This document shows positions 32,393-41,027 of a stretch of DNA of 64,000 bases, in pieces. The notes below the pieces were generated by a model. That model did not search any database, was not told the DNA's origin, and saw nothing but the letters and a program-made list of their open reading frames with translations. How positions within the stretch are numbered: the stretch's first letter is position 1; each line of letters opens with the position of its first letter. Source of the DNA: VRUE01 sp963837695 (lineage in GTDB: Bacteria > Actinomycetota > Thermoleophilia > Solirubrobacterales > 70-9); assembly GCA_963837695.1 (NCBI GenBank), contig CAWINZ010000005.1:930001-994000 (forward strand), in the 5' to 3' direction. Both the position numbers and the translations under genes were made by a program.

Positions 32393-32806
32393 CTACGCAG
32401 GAACCACGAGCACAGGCCGGGCGCTCTGATGCAACAGCTTGTAAGGAGTCGAGCCGAGGATCGCCCCTTTCAGCGGCGCTTCGCCCGCCCCGCCGACGAC
32501 GATCATCCGCGCATCGCGCTGCCGGGCCACGTCGAGCAGCGCCTCTGCGCCGCGCTTCGGCACCAGCTCGTAGCTGACCTCGACCCCGTCGGACGGCACC
32601 TGCTCACGCGCCTCGCCCATCAGCCTCTCGCCGAACTCCTCGATCGCCTCCTCGTGTTCGGCGATCTCACCGCCCCAGATTCCCGGCGGCGCGTAGCCGA
32701 AGACGAGCACGAGATCGTCACCGAGGCCCTTGGCCAGCTCCACAGCCCGCGCGAGCGCCGCCTTGCTCGAGTCCGACCCGTCGTATCCGACGACTATCGA
32801 GCCCAT
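32393..32806 (-). CDS. Universal stress protein (UspA family)
   Basis: A 137-aa single-domain Usp: SIVVGYDGSDSSKAAL at the start, a central acidic loop (EIAEHEEAIEE), and the ATP-binding tail IVVGGAGEAPLKGAILGSTPY then LLHQSARPVLVVPA. The G-2x-G-9x-G-S motif is nearly canonical, so nucleotide binding is likely. Start at ATG 32806 (MGSIVVG), 1 bp from the stop of the permease gene upstream, so the two are co-transcribed, a common pairing in actinobacteria. Confidence 0.92.
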   Translation of the reverse strand: MGSIVVGYDGSDSSKAALARAVELAKGLGDDLVLVFGYAPPGIWGGEIAEHEEAIEEFGERLMGEAREQVPSDGVEVSYELVPKRGAEALLDVARQRDARMIVVGGAGEAPLKGAILGSTPYKLLHQSARPVLVVPA

Positions 32807-32807
32807 C

Positions 32808-34382
32808 TCAACCCTCCCCTCCGGAAGCGATGCCGCCGCTCGTCGGCTCCGATTCGCCCTCAAGGAAACCCGGCGGCGCGGTCTCCCTGCGCTTTTGGAA
32901 GAACTCTGGCACCGCCCTCCACTGGACCGCCATCAGGACGAAGCCGAGGATGAGGAAGAAGACGGCGATCACCAGCGGCGGGCCGAGCCCGAACCAGGAG
33001 TTGCCCGATTCGGAGTTGGCCGGGTCGGCGAGTTCGATGCCGTTCTTGATCAGCAGGTAGAAGAGGATCGTGGCGCCGATCGTGGGCCCGAGGCCGATGA
33101 AGAAGAAGTTCTTGACGCTGCGCAGCAGCTCGTGCCGGTAGTAGATCGCGCAGGCGAAACCGGTCAGCCCGATGTAGAAGGAGATCATCAGGCCCAACGC
33201 CGCCAGCGAGTCGAAGAGGATGTCTTCGCTGACCAGGGTCAGGCCGACGTACCAGACGATCGAGGCGATCCCCATCGCCAGCGTGGAGACATGTGGCGTG
33301 AGGAAGCGTGGATGGACCTTGCCGAGGCTCTTCGGCAGCGCGTTCGCCCGTGCCATCGAGAGCGTCGTGCGCGCCGTCGGCAGGATCGTCGTCTGGGTCG
33401 ATGCCGCGGCCGAGGAGAGCACCGCGATGATCAGGATCTTGTCGAGCGGGGAGCCGAACACCTCCGTGCCGAGCGCGCTCAGCACGTCTTCCTGGTTGGC
33501 GACGAGCTGGTCGACGCCCGCGTAGGCCTGGGCCGCGACGGCGACGATCAGATAGACGCCGAGCAGGATCAGGGTGCTGACCACCGTTGCCCGCCCGGGC
33601 GCCTCGTCGGAATTCTCGGTCTCCTCGTTGACGGTGGCGGTCGTGTCCCACCCCCAGTAGATAAAGACCGCGAGTAAGAGCCCGGCGGAGAGCTCGCTAG
33701 TGCTGAGGCTGAACGGGTTGATCCAGGCGAAGCTCGGGTCGATCGAGCCGGCCGGCGCGCTGCCCGAGTAGACCTTGACCAATGCGACCACGGCGAAGGC
33801 GGCCAGGGTGACGATCTCCGCCGCCAGCAAGCCGACCTGGGTGCGCGCGGAGAGCTCGATCCCGATCAGGACGATCGCGGTCATGATCACGATCCAGAGC
33901 ACGCCGACCAGAGTCACCGCCACGGTCGATGCCGCCGCCGAGTCCCAGCCGAAGAGCAGAAAGGTGTAGAGGCCGGCGATCTGCGCCAGGTTGGCCATCA
34001 CGATCACGTCGGCGACGACGATCGTCCAGCCGGCGATCCAGCCGAGTTGTGGGCCCATCGCCTTGGTCACCCAGGAGAAGCTGGTGCCGCAGTCGGGGTC
34101 GGCTTTGTTCATGTAGTAGTAGCCGGTGGCGACGAGGAACATCGGCACGAAGGCGAGCAGCAGGATCGCCGGCGACTGCAGGGCGACCGCGGCGGCGATG
34201 AAGCCGAGGGTCGCGGCGAGGCTGTAGCCGGGGGCGGTCGAAGCGACGCCGATGACGACGCTGGAGACGAACCCGATCGCGTTCTTCTTCAGCCCCTTGT
34301 CGCCGCTGCTCGGCGCCGCGGGGGAGCGGGCGCTGGTTCCCGCGGGCGGGGGGGCCGGGACCGATGAACTCTCCATGGACAC
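32808..34382 (-). CDS. APC-superfamily amino acid/polyamine permease
   Basis: A 524-aa integral membrane transporter with about 12-14 hydrophobic segments. Family landmarks: STAPGYSLAATLGF in TM1 (APC unwound-helix region), NKADPDCGTSFSWVTKAMGP, FIYWGWDTTATVNEETENSDEAPG after TM6, and ASTQTTILPTARTTLSMARANALP. The N-terminus is a polar Ser/Pro/Ala tail of about 30 residues, the C-terminus acidic. Substrate is unknown; the neighbouring transaminase, PucR regulator and aldehyde dehydrogenase point to an amine or amino acid such as putrescine. Start ATG; divergent from the aminotransferase gene. Confidence 0.9.
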   Translation of the reverse strand: MSMESSSVPAPPPAGTSARSPAAPSSGDKGLKKNAIGFVSSVVIGVASTAPGYSLAATLGFIAAAVALQSPAILLLAFVPMFLVATGYYYMNKADPDCGTSFSWVTKAMGPQLGWIAGWTIVVADVIVMANLAQIAGLYTFLLFGWDSAAASTVAVTLVGVLWIVIMTAIVLIGIELSARTQVGLLAAEIVTLAAFAVVALVKVYSGSAPAGSIDPSFAWINPFSLSTSELSAGLLLAVFIYWGWDTTATVNEETENSDEAPGRATVVSTLILLGVYLIVAVAAQAYAGVDQLVANQEDVLSALGTEVFGSPLDKILIIAVLSSAAASTQTTILPTARTTLSMARANALPKSLGKVHPRFLTPHVSTLAMGIASIVWYVGLTLVSEDILFDSLAALGLMISFYIGLTGFACAIYYRHELLRSVKNFFFIGLGPTIGATILFYLLIKNGIELADPANSESGNSWFGLGPPLVIAVFFLILGFVLMAVQWRAVPEFFQKRRETAPPGFLEGESEPTSGGIASGGEG

Positions 34383-34444
34383 GACAGTACGGCGAAACGC
34401 CTGCGTTCTACAAGTGGCGGATGTCCCAAACTTCGGCGCCTAAT

Positions 34445-34461
34445 TTATACATTACGTATAA
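34445..34461. promoter_or_regulatory. AT-rich palindrome in the permease/aminotransferase divergent region
   Basis: TTATAC-ATTAC-GTATAA, 6-bp arms with a 5-nt spacer, within the 172-bp gap between divergent starts. It lies where the permease promoter is expected and could be the operator of the PucR-type regulator encoded nearby (inference). TTGACCCAATGAAC follows towards the aminotransferase. Confidence 0.5.
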
Positions 34462-34554
34462 GAGATCTTCCCTAACTTGACCCAATGAACACTTGAATGA
34501 GAGAGTCAGGCGAGCTAGCTTTGTCCAGAACGTCGTAGACGAAAGGAGAATCGC

Positions 34555-35976
34555 ATGGCCATCGCGTCGCAATCGACCGGGGCAGTGGGCACCAGCCTCC
34601 AGGAGCTGGCGATGCGACATCTCTGGATGCACTTCTCGCGCATGGGGTCCTATGGCCCCGGCCACGAGATCCCGATCATCACCCGCGGCGAGGGCTGCTA
34701 CGTCTACGACGAGCACGGCAAGCGCTACCTCGACGGCCTCTCGGCGCTCTTCTGCGTCAACGCCGGCCACGGCCGGGCCGAGCTCGGCGAGGCGGCGGCG
34801 CGCCAGGTGGAAGAGCTCGATTTCTACACGCTGTGGAGCTACGCGCATCCGCGCGCGATCGAGCTGGCGGCGCGGATCGCCTCGCTCGCCCCCGGCGACC
34901 TCAACCGCGTCTTCTTCACCTCGGGCGGCTCGGAGGCGGTCGAGTCGACGCTGAAGCTGGCCCGCAACTACCACCGCCTCCGCGGCAAAGGCCAGAAGCA
35001 CAAGACGATCGCCCGCGAGATCGCCTATCACGGCACCTCGCTCGGCGCCCTCTCCGCAACCGGCATCACCGAGCTGCGCTCGCAGTTCGAGCCGCTCGCC
35101 CCCGGCGGCTGCCACGTGCCCAACACCAACACCTACCGCTGGCCCGAGGATCGCCACCCGCTCTGGGCGGCGAACGCGATCGAGGAGCGGATCGTTTTCG
35201 AGGGCCCCGAGACCGTCGCCGCGGTGATTGTCGAGCCGGTCCAGAACGCCGGCGGCTGCTTCGTCCCGCCCGATGGCTACTTCGAGCGGGTGCGCGAGAT
35301 CTGCGACCGCTACGACGTGCTGATGGTCTCCGACGAGGTGATCTGCGCCTGGGGTCGCCTCGGCCACTGGTTCGGCTGCGAACGGTTCGGCTACGTCCCC
35401 GACGTGATCACCGTGGCCAAGGGCTTGACCTCGGCCTACGCGCCGATGGGCGGGGTGATCGTCTCCGACCGGGTCGCCGACGCCTTCATGCACGACAACG
35501 CGTCCTTCGCGCACGGCTTCACCTTTGCCGGGCACCCCGTCGCCGCGGCTGTGGCGATGGCCAACCTCGACGTCTTCGAGCGCGAGGATCTCTGCGGCCA
35601 TGTGCTCGCCAAGGAGGGTGAGTTCCGCCAGATGCTGGAGAGCCTGCACGACCTGCCGATCGTCGGCGACGTGCGCGGCGCCGGCTTCTTCCAGGCGATC
35701 GAGCTGGTCAAGGACAAGGAGACGAAAGAGAGCTTTGACGACGAGGAGGCGGAGGACCTACTGCGTGGCTATCTCTCCAGCGAGCTCTACAAGCGCGGCC
35801 TGATCTGCCGCGCCGACGATCGTGGCGACCCGGTGATCCAGCTGGCCCCGCCGCTCATCGCCGACACCGAGCAGTTCGAAGAGATCCACGACGTGCTGCG
35901 CGGTGTGCTCACGGGTGCCTGGGAGCGGGTCCAAAGCCGAGCCGGCTCGGCGGGCTGGACGCCGAGGCGCGGCTGA
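34555..35976 (+). CDS. Class III (omega-amino acid/diamine) aminotransferase
   Basis: A 473-aa PLP enzyme. Family marks: GSYGPGHEIPIITRGEGCYVYDE at the start, YLDGLSALFCVNAGHG, TSGGSEAVES (PLP phosphate), a glycine-rich AYHGTSLGAL, the acidic motif MVSDEVICAWGR (Asp to pyridine N) and Schiff-base Lys in VAKGLTSAYAPMG. Members act on putrescine, beta-alanine, GABA or taurine with pyruvate. The adjoining alanine dehydrogenase supports pyruvate as acceptor. A good ribosome-binding site GAAAGGAGAAT precedes the ATG. Confidence 0.92.
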   Translation: MAIASQSTGAVGTSLQELAMRHLWMHFSRMGSYGPGHEIPIITRGEGCYVYDEHGKRYLDGLSALFCVNAGHGRAELGEAAARQVEELDFYTLWSYAHPRAIELAARIASLAPGDLNRVFFTSGGSEAVESTLKLARNYHRLRGKGQKHKTIAREIAYHGTSLGALSATGITELRSQFEPLAPGGCHVPNTNTYRWPEDRHPLWAANAIEERIVFEGPETVAAVIVEPVQNAGGCFVPPDGYFERVREICDRYDVLMVSDEVICAWGRLGHWFGCERFGYVPDVITVAKGLTSAYAPMGGVIVSDRVADAFMHDNASFAHGFTFAGHPVAAAVAMANLDVFEREDLCGHVLAKEGEFRQMLESLHDLPIVGDVRGAGFFQAIELVKDKETKESFDDEEAEDLLRGYLSSELYKRGLICRADDRGDPVIQLAPPLIADTEQFEEIHDVLRGVLTGAWERVQSRAGSAGWTPRRG

Positions 35977-35986
35977 TAGGCACGCG

Positions 35987-37546
35987 ATGCTGACCGTACA
36001 GAGCCTGTTGGACGAGGTCGGCCTCGACCTCGTCGCCGGCGCGGGCACGGCGGATGCGCCCCTGCGCTGGATCCACATCTCCGAGCTCGAGGACCCGACC
36101 CCCTGGCTCTCCGGCGGCGAGCTGATGCTGACCACCGGCATCCCGCTCGACAGCGCCGCCAAGCAGCGTGCCTACATCCGTCTGCTCGCCGAGCACAACC
36201 TCGCCGGGCTCGGCTTCGGCACCGGCTTCAACCACAAGAAACTGCCCAAAGCTCTGCTCGAGGAGGCGAAGAAACGCGACTTTCCGCTCTTCGAGGTGCC
36301 CTACTCGACCCCGTTCATCGCGATCACCGAGAAGGCCTTCGCCAAGCTGGTCAACGAGCAGTACGAGGTGCTGCAGCGGGGCATCGCCGTACAGCGTCGG
36401 CTCGAGCGGCTGGTCCTCGAAGAGCGCGGCCTGGAGGAGATCGTGGCGACGATCGCCTCCGCCGTCGGCGGCACCGTGGCGATCCTCAACAACCGCGGCG
36501 AGCGCATCGCCGGGCGCAGCTTCCGCCGCGAGCTCTCCGCCGAGGCGGTCAACGCGATCCGCGACGAAGCGCTGGAGCACATCGCCGACGGCCACCCCTT
36601 CGTGCCCACTCATCCATCTGTGGCGGGCCGGGCTCTAGCCCACCCGGTGATCTCGCCGGGTGGCGGCCCGCCCCAGGCCTGGGTGGTGATGGTCCGCGAC
36701 TCGGGCGGGCTGGGTGATTTCGAGCGCCTCATCCTGCAGCAGGCGGTCGCGGTCGTCGCGCTCGAGCTGATGCGCCGTCGCGTCGCCCGCGAGACCGAGC
36801 GCCGACTTGCGGGGGACGTGCTGGCGGGCGCGCTCGGAGGTCGACTGGATCCCTCCGAGCTGCGCCGCCGGCTCGAGCCCTTCGGGATCGGCGATGAGGC
36901 CGCCGTCCTTGTCTTCGATCTCGACGACCCGGCCGCTGCCGAGGCGGCGCTGGAGCGGGCGCTTGCCGCCGACGCCTGCCCGGCGGTCGTCGCCCCGCAC
37001 ACGGCGGGCAGCCGCGAGCTGCTCTGCGCCGTCGTCGACGCCGCCGACCGCGACCCCGTCGACCTCGCGTCCGAAGCGCGGCGGGCGCTGATCAAAGAGC
37101 GCGGCGCGGTGCGCGCCGCGGCCAGCCGCCCGGCGCCGCCGGAGGAGTTGCGCCACTCCTTCCACGAGGCGCGCTGCGCGCTCGAGGCGACGGCATTCTC
37201 CGAGAACGGCAGCGGGCCCGAGGTGGCGTCATGGCGCGACCTCGGCGCCTTCACCCTGCTGCTCTCGATCCAGGACAACGACGCGCTTGCCCTCTACTGC
37301 GACAGCGTGCTCGGCCCGATCGAGTCCGGCGACGACGAGTACGGCGGCGAGCTGCTGCGCTCGCTGGAGGCCTTCATCGAGCAGAACGGGCAGTGGGAGC
37401 GGGCTGCCCGCGAGGTCTACTGCCACCGCCACACCCTCCGTTACCGGATGCGCAAGGTGGAAGAGCTGACCGGGCGCGACCTCTCACGTGCCCACGACCG
37501 CATCGAGTTCTGGCTGGCGCTGCGGGCTAGGGAGCTGGTTGGATGA
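35987..37546 (+). CDS. PucR-family transcriptional regulator
   Basis: A 519-aa regulator. The N-terminal PucR domain (about 1-125) has MLTVQSLLDEVGLDLVAG and LMLTTGIPLDS; a GAF/CdaR-like middle section follows; the C-terminal HTH_30 region has AAREVYCHRHTLRYRMRKVEELTGRDL. Such regulators control purine, GABA or polyamine catabolism genes. It follows the aminotransferase by 10 bp and precedes ald, so it sits inside the cluster it probably controls. Start ATG 35987; the longer frame overlapping the aminotransferase 3' end lacks conserved residues. Confidence 0.9.
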   Translation: MLTVQSLLDEVGLDLVAGAGTADAPLRWIHISELEDPTPWLSGGELMLTTGIPLDSAAKQRAYIRLLAEHNLAGLGFGTGFNHKKLPKALLEEAKKRDFPLFEVPYSTPFIAITEKAFAKLVNEQYEVLQRGIAVQRRLERLVLEERGLEEIVATIASAVGGTVAILNNRGERIAGRSFRRELSAEAVNAIRDEALEHIADGHPFVPTHPSVAGRALAHPVISPGGGPPQAWVVMVRDSGGLGDFERLILQQAVAVVALELMRRRVARETERRLAGDVLAGALGGRLDPSELRRRLEPFGIGDEAAVLVFDLDDPAAAEAALERALAADACPAVVAPHTAGSRELLCAVVDAADRDPVDLASEARRALIKERGAVRAAASRPAPPEELRHSFHEARCALEATAFSENGSGPEVASWRDLGAFTLLLSIQDNDALALYCDSVLGPIESGDDEYGGELLRSLEAFIEQNGQWERAAREVYCHRHTLRYRMRKVEELTGRDLSRAHDRIEFWLALRARELVG

Positions 37547-37553
37547 CCTTCGC

Positions 37554-37596
37554 GCGTTCGTCCTTTGTACGCCTATGTGGGACAAAGGACGAACGC
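37554..37596. repeat. Perfect 15-bp inverted repeat between pucR and ald
   Basis: GCGTTCGTCCTTTGT (37554-37568) and ACAAAGGACGAACGC (37582-37596) with a 13-nt loop, 7 bp after the regulator stop and 17 bp before the ald start. It could attenuate readthrough or be a repeat element; there is no T-run. Confidence 0.85.
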
Positions 37597-37613
37597 CGTC
37601 CCCTGGAGTTCCG

Positions 37614-38807
37614 GTGATCGTCGGGGTCCCCAAAGAGGTCAAACCCGACGAGTACCGGGTCGCGATCACCCCAGCCGGAGTGCGTGAGATGGCCGAGCAC
37701 GGCCACCGTGTCCTGATCGAGGCCGGCGCGGGCGAGGGCAGCGCGATCGCCGATGCCGAATTCGAGTCGCAGGGCGCCGGCATCGTCCCCGACGCGGGCG
37801 CCGTGTTCGGCGAGGCGGAGATGGTCCTGAAGGTGAAGGAGCCGCAAGCGGCGGAGATCGAGATGCTGCGGGCGGGCCAGCTGCTGTTTACCTACCTGCA
37901 CCTTGCGCCCGACCCCGAGCAGACCCGCGGCCTCTGCGGCTCCGGGGCCACCTGCATCGCCTATGAGACCGTGGAGGACGCGCGCGGGCGGCTGCCGCTG
38001 CTGGCGCCGATGAGCGAGATCGCCGGCAAGATCGCCACCCAGGCTGGCGCCTTCATGCTCGAGAAGCCGCTCGGCGGGCGCGGCATCCTGCTCGGCGGCG
38101 TGCCCGGCGTGGCGGCGGCCAATGTGATGGTGATCGGCGGCGGGGTCGTCGGCATGAACGCCGCCACGATCGCGATCGGGATGCAGGCCGACGTATTCGT
38201 CTTCGACAAGTCGATCGACCGCCTGCGCGAGCTCGACGTCGACTTCGCCGGCGCCTGCTCGACCGTCTACGCGACGACCCTCGCTGTCGAAGAGATGCTG
38301 CCCCGCGCCGACCTGGTGATCGGCGCGGTCCTGGTCCACGGCGCCCGCGCCCCTTATGTAGTGCGGCGCGAGCAACTGGCGCTGATGAAGCCGGGCGCGG
38401 TCCTGGTCGACGTGGCGATCGACCAGGGCGGCTGCTTCGAGACCTCGCGTCCCACGACTCACCACGACCCGACCTTCGAGGTTGACGGGATCACCCACTA
38501 CTGCGTCGCCAACATGCCCGGCGCGGTCCCGATCACCGCGACCAAGGCGCTGACCAACGCCACCCTGCCCTACGCGCTCGCGCTCGCCGATCGCGGCGTC
38601 GAGGGAGCGATCCAGCGCGACCCGGGCCTGCGGCCCGGGGTAAACGTCGCGGCGGGCCAGGTGACCCACCCGGCAGTGGCCGAGGCGGTAGGCCTCCCCT
38701 GCGTCCCAGTAGAGCAAGCCCTAAAAACCCCCGCCGACGGGCCGAAAACCGGTCATATAGACCGGTTTTCGGCCCGTCGGCCGCGAGAAGCGGAGGCGAT
38801 TGAGTGA
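37614..38807 (+). CDS. ald: Alanine dehydrogenase, with a palindrome-encoded C-terminal tail
   Basis: NAD-dependent interconversion of alanine with pyruvate and ammonia. IVGVPKEVKPDEYRVAITPAG at the N-terminus, LKVKEPQ, LFTYLHLAPD (active-site His), and the NAD motif VIGGGVVGMNAA are all diagnostic. The start is GTG 37614 after TGGAG; the frame open to 37488 is non-coding and includes the inverted repeat. Family length is about 370 aa, but this frame is 397: the last about 25 residues (PADGPKTG, RFSARR and EAEAIE) are encoded by the palindrome at 38733-38781 and flank. The stop overlaps the next ATG. Confidence 0.93.
   Translation: MIVGVPKEVKPDEYRVAITPAGVREMAEHGHRVLIEAGAGEGSAIADAEFESQGAGIVPDAGAVFGEAEMVLKVKEPQAAEIEMLRAGQLLFTYLHLAPDPEQTRGLCGSGATCIAYETVEDARGRLPLLAPMSEIAGKIATQAGAFMLEKPLGGRGILLGGVPGVAAANVMVIGGGVVGMNAATIAIGMQADVFVFDKSIDRLRELDVDFAGACSTVYATTLAVEEMLPRADLVIGAVLVHGARAPYVVRREQLALMKPGAVLVDVAIDQGGCFETSRPTTHHDPTFEVDGITHYCVANMPGAVPITATKALTNATLPYALALADRGVEGAIQRDPGLRPGVNVAAGQVTHPAVAEAVGLPCVPVEQALKTPADGPKTGHIDRFSARRPREAEAIE
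38733..38781. repeat. Perfect 22-bp palindrome inside the ald 3' end (copy 2 of dispersed element)
   Basis: Arms GCCGACGGGCCGAAAACCGG plus TC (38733-38754) and the exact complement (38760-38781) with loop ATATA. The left 20 nt are identical to the palindrome after lysS at 3803. Here the element is translated as part of ald. Confidence 0.92.
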
Positions 38808-40246
38808 TGGCGGCGGAGACGACGAAGCTCTCGAACTTCATTGGCGGGAAAGCTGTGGAGCCCGTTGAGGGCGGGATGGAGGACGTGGTCAATCCGGCTA
38901 CCGGCTCGGCGATCGCCTCGGCGCCGCTCTCGACCAAGGCCGACGTCGACGCCGCGGTCGCCGCTGCCAAGGGCGCCTTCGAGGGCTGGGCGACGACGCC
39001 GCCGGGCGAACGGGCGCGGGCGCTGCTGCGGATCGCCGAGATGATCGAGACCCGCGGCGAGCAGATCGCCGACCTCGAGGCGGCCGACGCGGGCAAGCCG
39101 CGCGGCGCCGTGCTCGAGGACGAGGTGCCTGTGATGGCCGACAACCTGCGCTTCTTCGCCGGCGCCGCCCGTTGCATGGAGGGCCGCGCCGCGGGTGAGT
39201 ACATGGAGGGACACACCTCCTTCATCCGCCGCGAGCCGATCGGCGTCGTCGGCCAGATCACCCCCTGGAACTACCCGCTGATGATGGCGATCTGGAAGAT
39301 CGGCCCGGCGCTGGCCGCCGGCAACACGGTCGTGCTCAAGCCGGCCGAGACGACGCCGCTGACCACGCTGCTCTTCGCCGAGTGGTGCGCCGACCTGCTG
39401 CCGCCGGGCGTGCTCAACGCGATCGGCGGCCACGGCGAGCCGACCGGGGTCGAGCTGGTCACCCACCCCGACGTCGAGATGGTCAGCCTGACCGGCTCGC
39501 CGCCGACCGGGAAGTGGATCGCCAAGGCGGCCGCCGACACGCTCAAGCGCGTCCACCTCGAGCTCGGCGGCAAGGCGCCGGTCGTCGTTTTCGACGACGT
39601 CGAGATGGCGACCGCGCTGGAGACGATCGCCGGCACCGGCTACTACAACGCCGGCCAGGACTGCACGGCGGCGACCCGCGTGCTTGCCGCCAAGGGCGTC
39701 TACGACGACGTGGTCAACGGCCTCGTCGGTGAAGCGAAGGGCTTGGTGCTTGGCGACACGCTCAGCGCCGACACGACCCTCGGCCCGCTCAACTCGCAGC
39801 GACAGCGCGAGCGGGTCGAGGGTTTCCTCGAGCGCAAGCCCGGCAACGCGGAGGTCGTCACCGGCGGCACGCAGCCCGACCTGCCCGGCTACTTCCTCGA
39901 GCCGGCCGTGGTTGCCGGGCTCGAACAGGGCGACGAGATGATCCAGCAGGAGATCTTCGGCCCGGTGATCACGGTGCAGCCGTTCTCAGACGAGGCGAAG
40001 GCGATCGAGTGGGCGAACGGCACCCCCTACGGGCTTGCCTCATCGGTCTGGACCCGCGACGTCGGCCGCGCGATGCGCGTCGCCAACGCGCTGCGCTTCG
40101 GCTGCGTCTGGATCAACGACCACATCCCGCTCGTCTCCGAGATGCCCCACGGCGGCTTCAAGGAATCCGGTTACGGCAAGGACCTCTCGATGTACGCGCT
40201 CGAGGACTACACCGAGATCAAGCACGTGATGATCAATTTGGAATGA
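38807..40246 (+). CDS. Aldehyde dehydrogenase (gamma-aminobutyraldehyde dehydrogenase-like)
   Basis: A 479-aa NAD(P)-dependent enzyme that oxidises an aldehyde to the acid. TPWNYPLMMAIWKIGPALAAGN (cofactor helix), VSLTGSPPTGKWIA, catalytic Glu in LELGGKAPVV and catalytic Cys in NAGQDCTAATRV are all present. Also the C-terminal EMPHGGFKESGYGKDLS. The QDCTAATR context is typical of aminobutyraldehyde dehydrogenases, which would oxidise the product of putrescine transamination. The ATG overlaps the ald stop; an in-frame GTG one codon earlier exists. Confidence 0.9.
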   Translation: MAAETTKLSNFIGGKAVEPVEGGMEDVVNPATGSAIASAPLSTKADVDAAVAAAKGAFEGWATTPPGERARALLRIAEMIETRGEQIADLEAADAGKPRGAVLEDEVPVMADNLRFFAGAARCMEGRAAGEYMEGHTSFIRREPIGVVGQITPWNYPLMMAIWKIGPALAAGNTVVLKPAETTPLTTLLFAEWCADLLPPGVLNAIGGHGEPTGVELVTHPDVEMVSLTGSPPTGKWIAKAAADTLKRVHLELGGKAPVVVFDDVEMATALETIAGTGYYNAGQDCTAATRVLAAKGVYDDVVNGLVGEAKGLVLGDTLSADTTLGPLNSQRQRERVEGFLERKPGNAEVVTGGTQPDLPGYFLEPAVVAGLEQGDEMIQQEIFGPVITVQPFSDEAKAIEWANGTPYGLASSVWTRDVGRAMRVANALRFGCVWINDHIPLVSEMPHGGFKESGYGKDLSMYALEDYTEIKHVMINLE

Positions 40247-40289
40247 CTCCTCTCCAATTCCGGAATCCCGAGCCCTCCACTTCCCGAAT

Positions 40290-40685
40290 TCAGCGCAGTT
40301 CCGTGAAGCCTGCAGCGGCGAAGTCGCCGTCGAAGGCAAGCGCGTCCTGGATGCCTTTGGCGCGCATGTAGGCGAAGCTGGTCGCGTCGACGAACGAGTA
40401 CTCGCGCTCGTCGTGTTGGCGCAGCCAGCTGAGGGCATCGGCTTCGAGATCCTCGGATAGGGAATCGACCTGAACGTGCCCTGGCTGCTCAAGGCTGTCG
40501 AGAAACCGCACGGCCCTCTCATGCCACGTTCGAGAGCGGAGCCACGTCCAGGTCTCGCCACGGATCTGGTTGGTGGTCACGATCCGCCGTCCAGCCACGG
40601 CCCGGTACAGGCGAAGCGCCGTCTCGTGGTGCCGATCCTTTTCGATTGAGCCTGCGATCAGGAACGACGAATCGACGAAGATCAG
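40290..40685 (-). CDS. vapC: PIN-domain toxin (VapC-like), probable CTG start
   Basis: About 131 aa. Acidic PIN residues in IFVDSSFLIAG, IRGETWTWL, SFVDATSFAYM and AFDGDFAAAG. The expected N-terminus IFVDSS is preceded by no ATG, GTG or TTG in frame; the reading frame upstream lies within the antitoxin gene. A CTG directly before ATC-TTC-GTC overlaps the antitoxin TGA (CTGA) exactly where an ATGA overlap would be expected, so a CTG start is proposed. Catalytic residues are intact. A related fragment lies at 44281. Confidence 0.78.
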   Translation of the reverse strand: MIFVDSSFLIAGSIEKDRHHETALRLYRAVAGRRIVTTNQIRGETWTWLRSRTWHERAVRFLDSLEQPGHVQVDSLSEDLEADALSWLRQHDEREYSFVDATSFAYMRAKGIQDALAFDGDFAAAGFTELR

Positions 40686-40936
40686 GGGTGGTCCCGAGAT
40701 AACCCGTAAACCACCTCGTTGACGGTCATGCTGCTGTTTGGATCTCCCCCCTCGACCGGGTCCATCATCATCTTGTACAGCGGATCCTCCTCGAGCGGAG
40801 GCAGTGGTTTGATTCTTTCCCGCACGCAACGCCTGATCACCTCCGCCTTCGAGAGCCCCTCTTCATCCGCGCGTCGTCCCACCGCCGCGTCGAGCTCGGG
40901 TTCGATCGATATTTGCAGTCGCTTCATGCGGGCCAT
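40682..40936 (-). CDS. vapB: Ribbon-helix-helix antitoxin (VapB-like)
   Basis: An 84-aa RHH/CopG protein: KRLQISIEPELDAAVGRRADEEGLSKAEVIRRCVRE at the N-terminus for DNA binding, then a toxin-binding tail with PLPPLEEDPLYKMMMDPVEGG. Starts ATG at 40936 (a second ATG three codons later is possible). The promoter region beyond is AT-rich (ACTTCCTATGGAGGTGATGT). It forms a pair with the PIN toxin. Confidence 0.87.
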   Translation of the reverse strand: MARMKRLQISIEPELDAAVGRRADEEGLSKAEVIRRCVRERIKPLPPLEEDPLYKMMMDPVEGGDPNSSMTVNEVVYGLSRDHP

Positions 40937-41027
40937 CTTACATCACCTCCATAGGAAGTAATGTAACATTTCAGCGCAGAAAGTGTCAATTCTTGGCGTG
41001 TACGTCGGCGATCGATACCCTCAACCG

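Noticed and set aside
37488..37613. Longer N-terminus for alanine dehydrogenase
   Set aside because: The region contains the regulator's 3' end and a perfect inverted repeat; the family N-terminus begins at the GTG at 37614.
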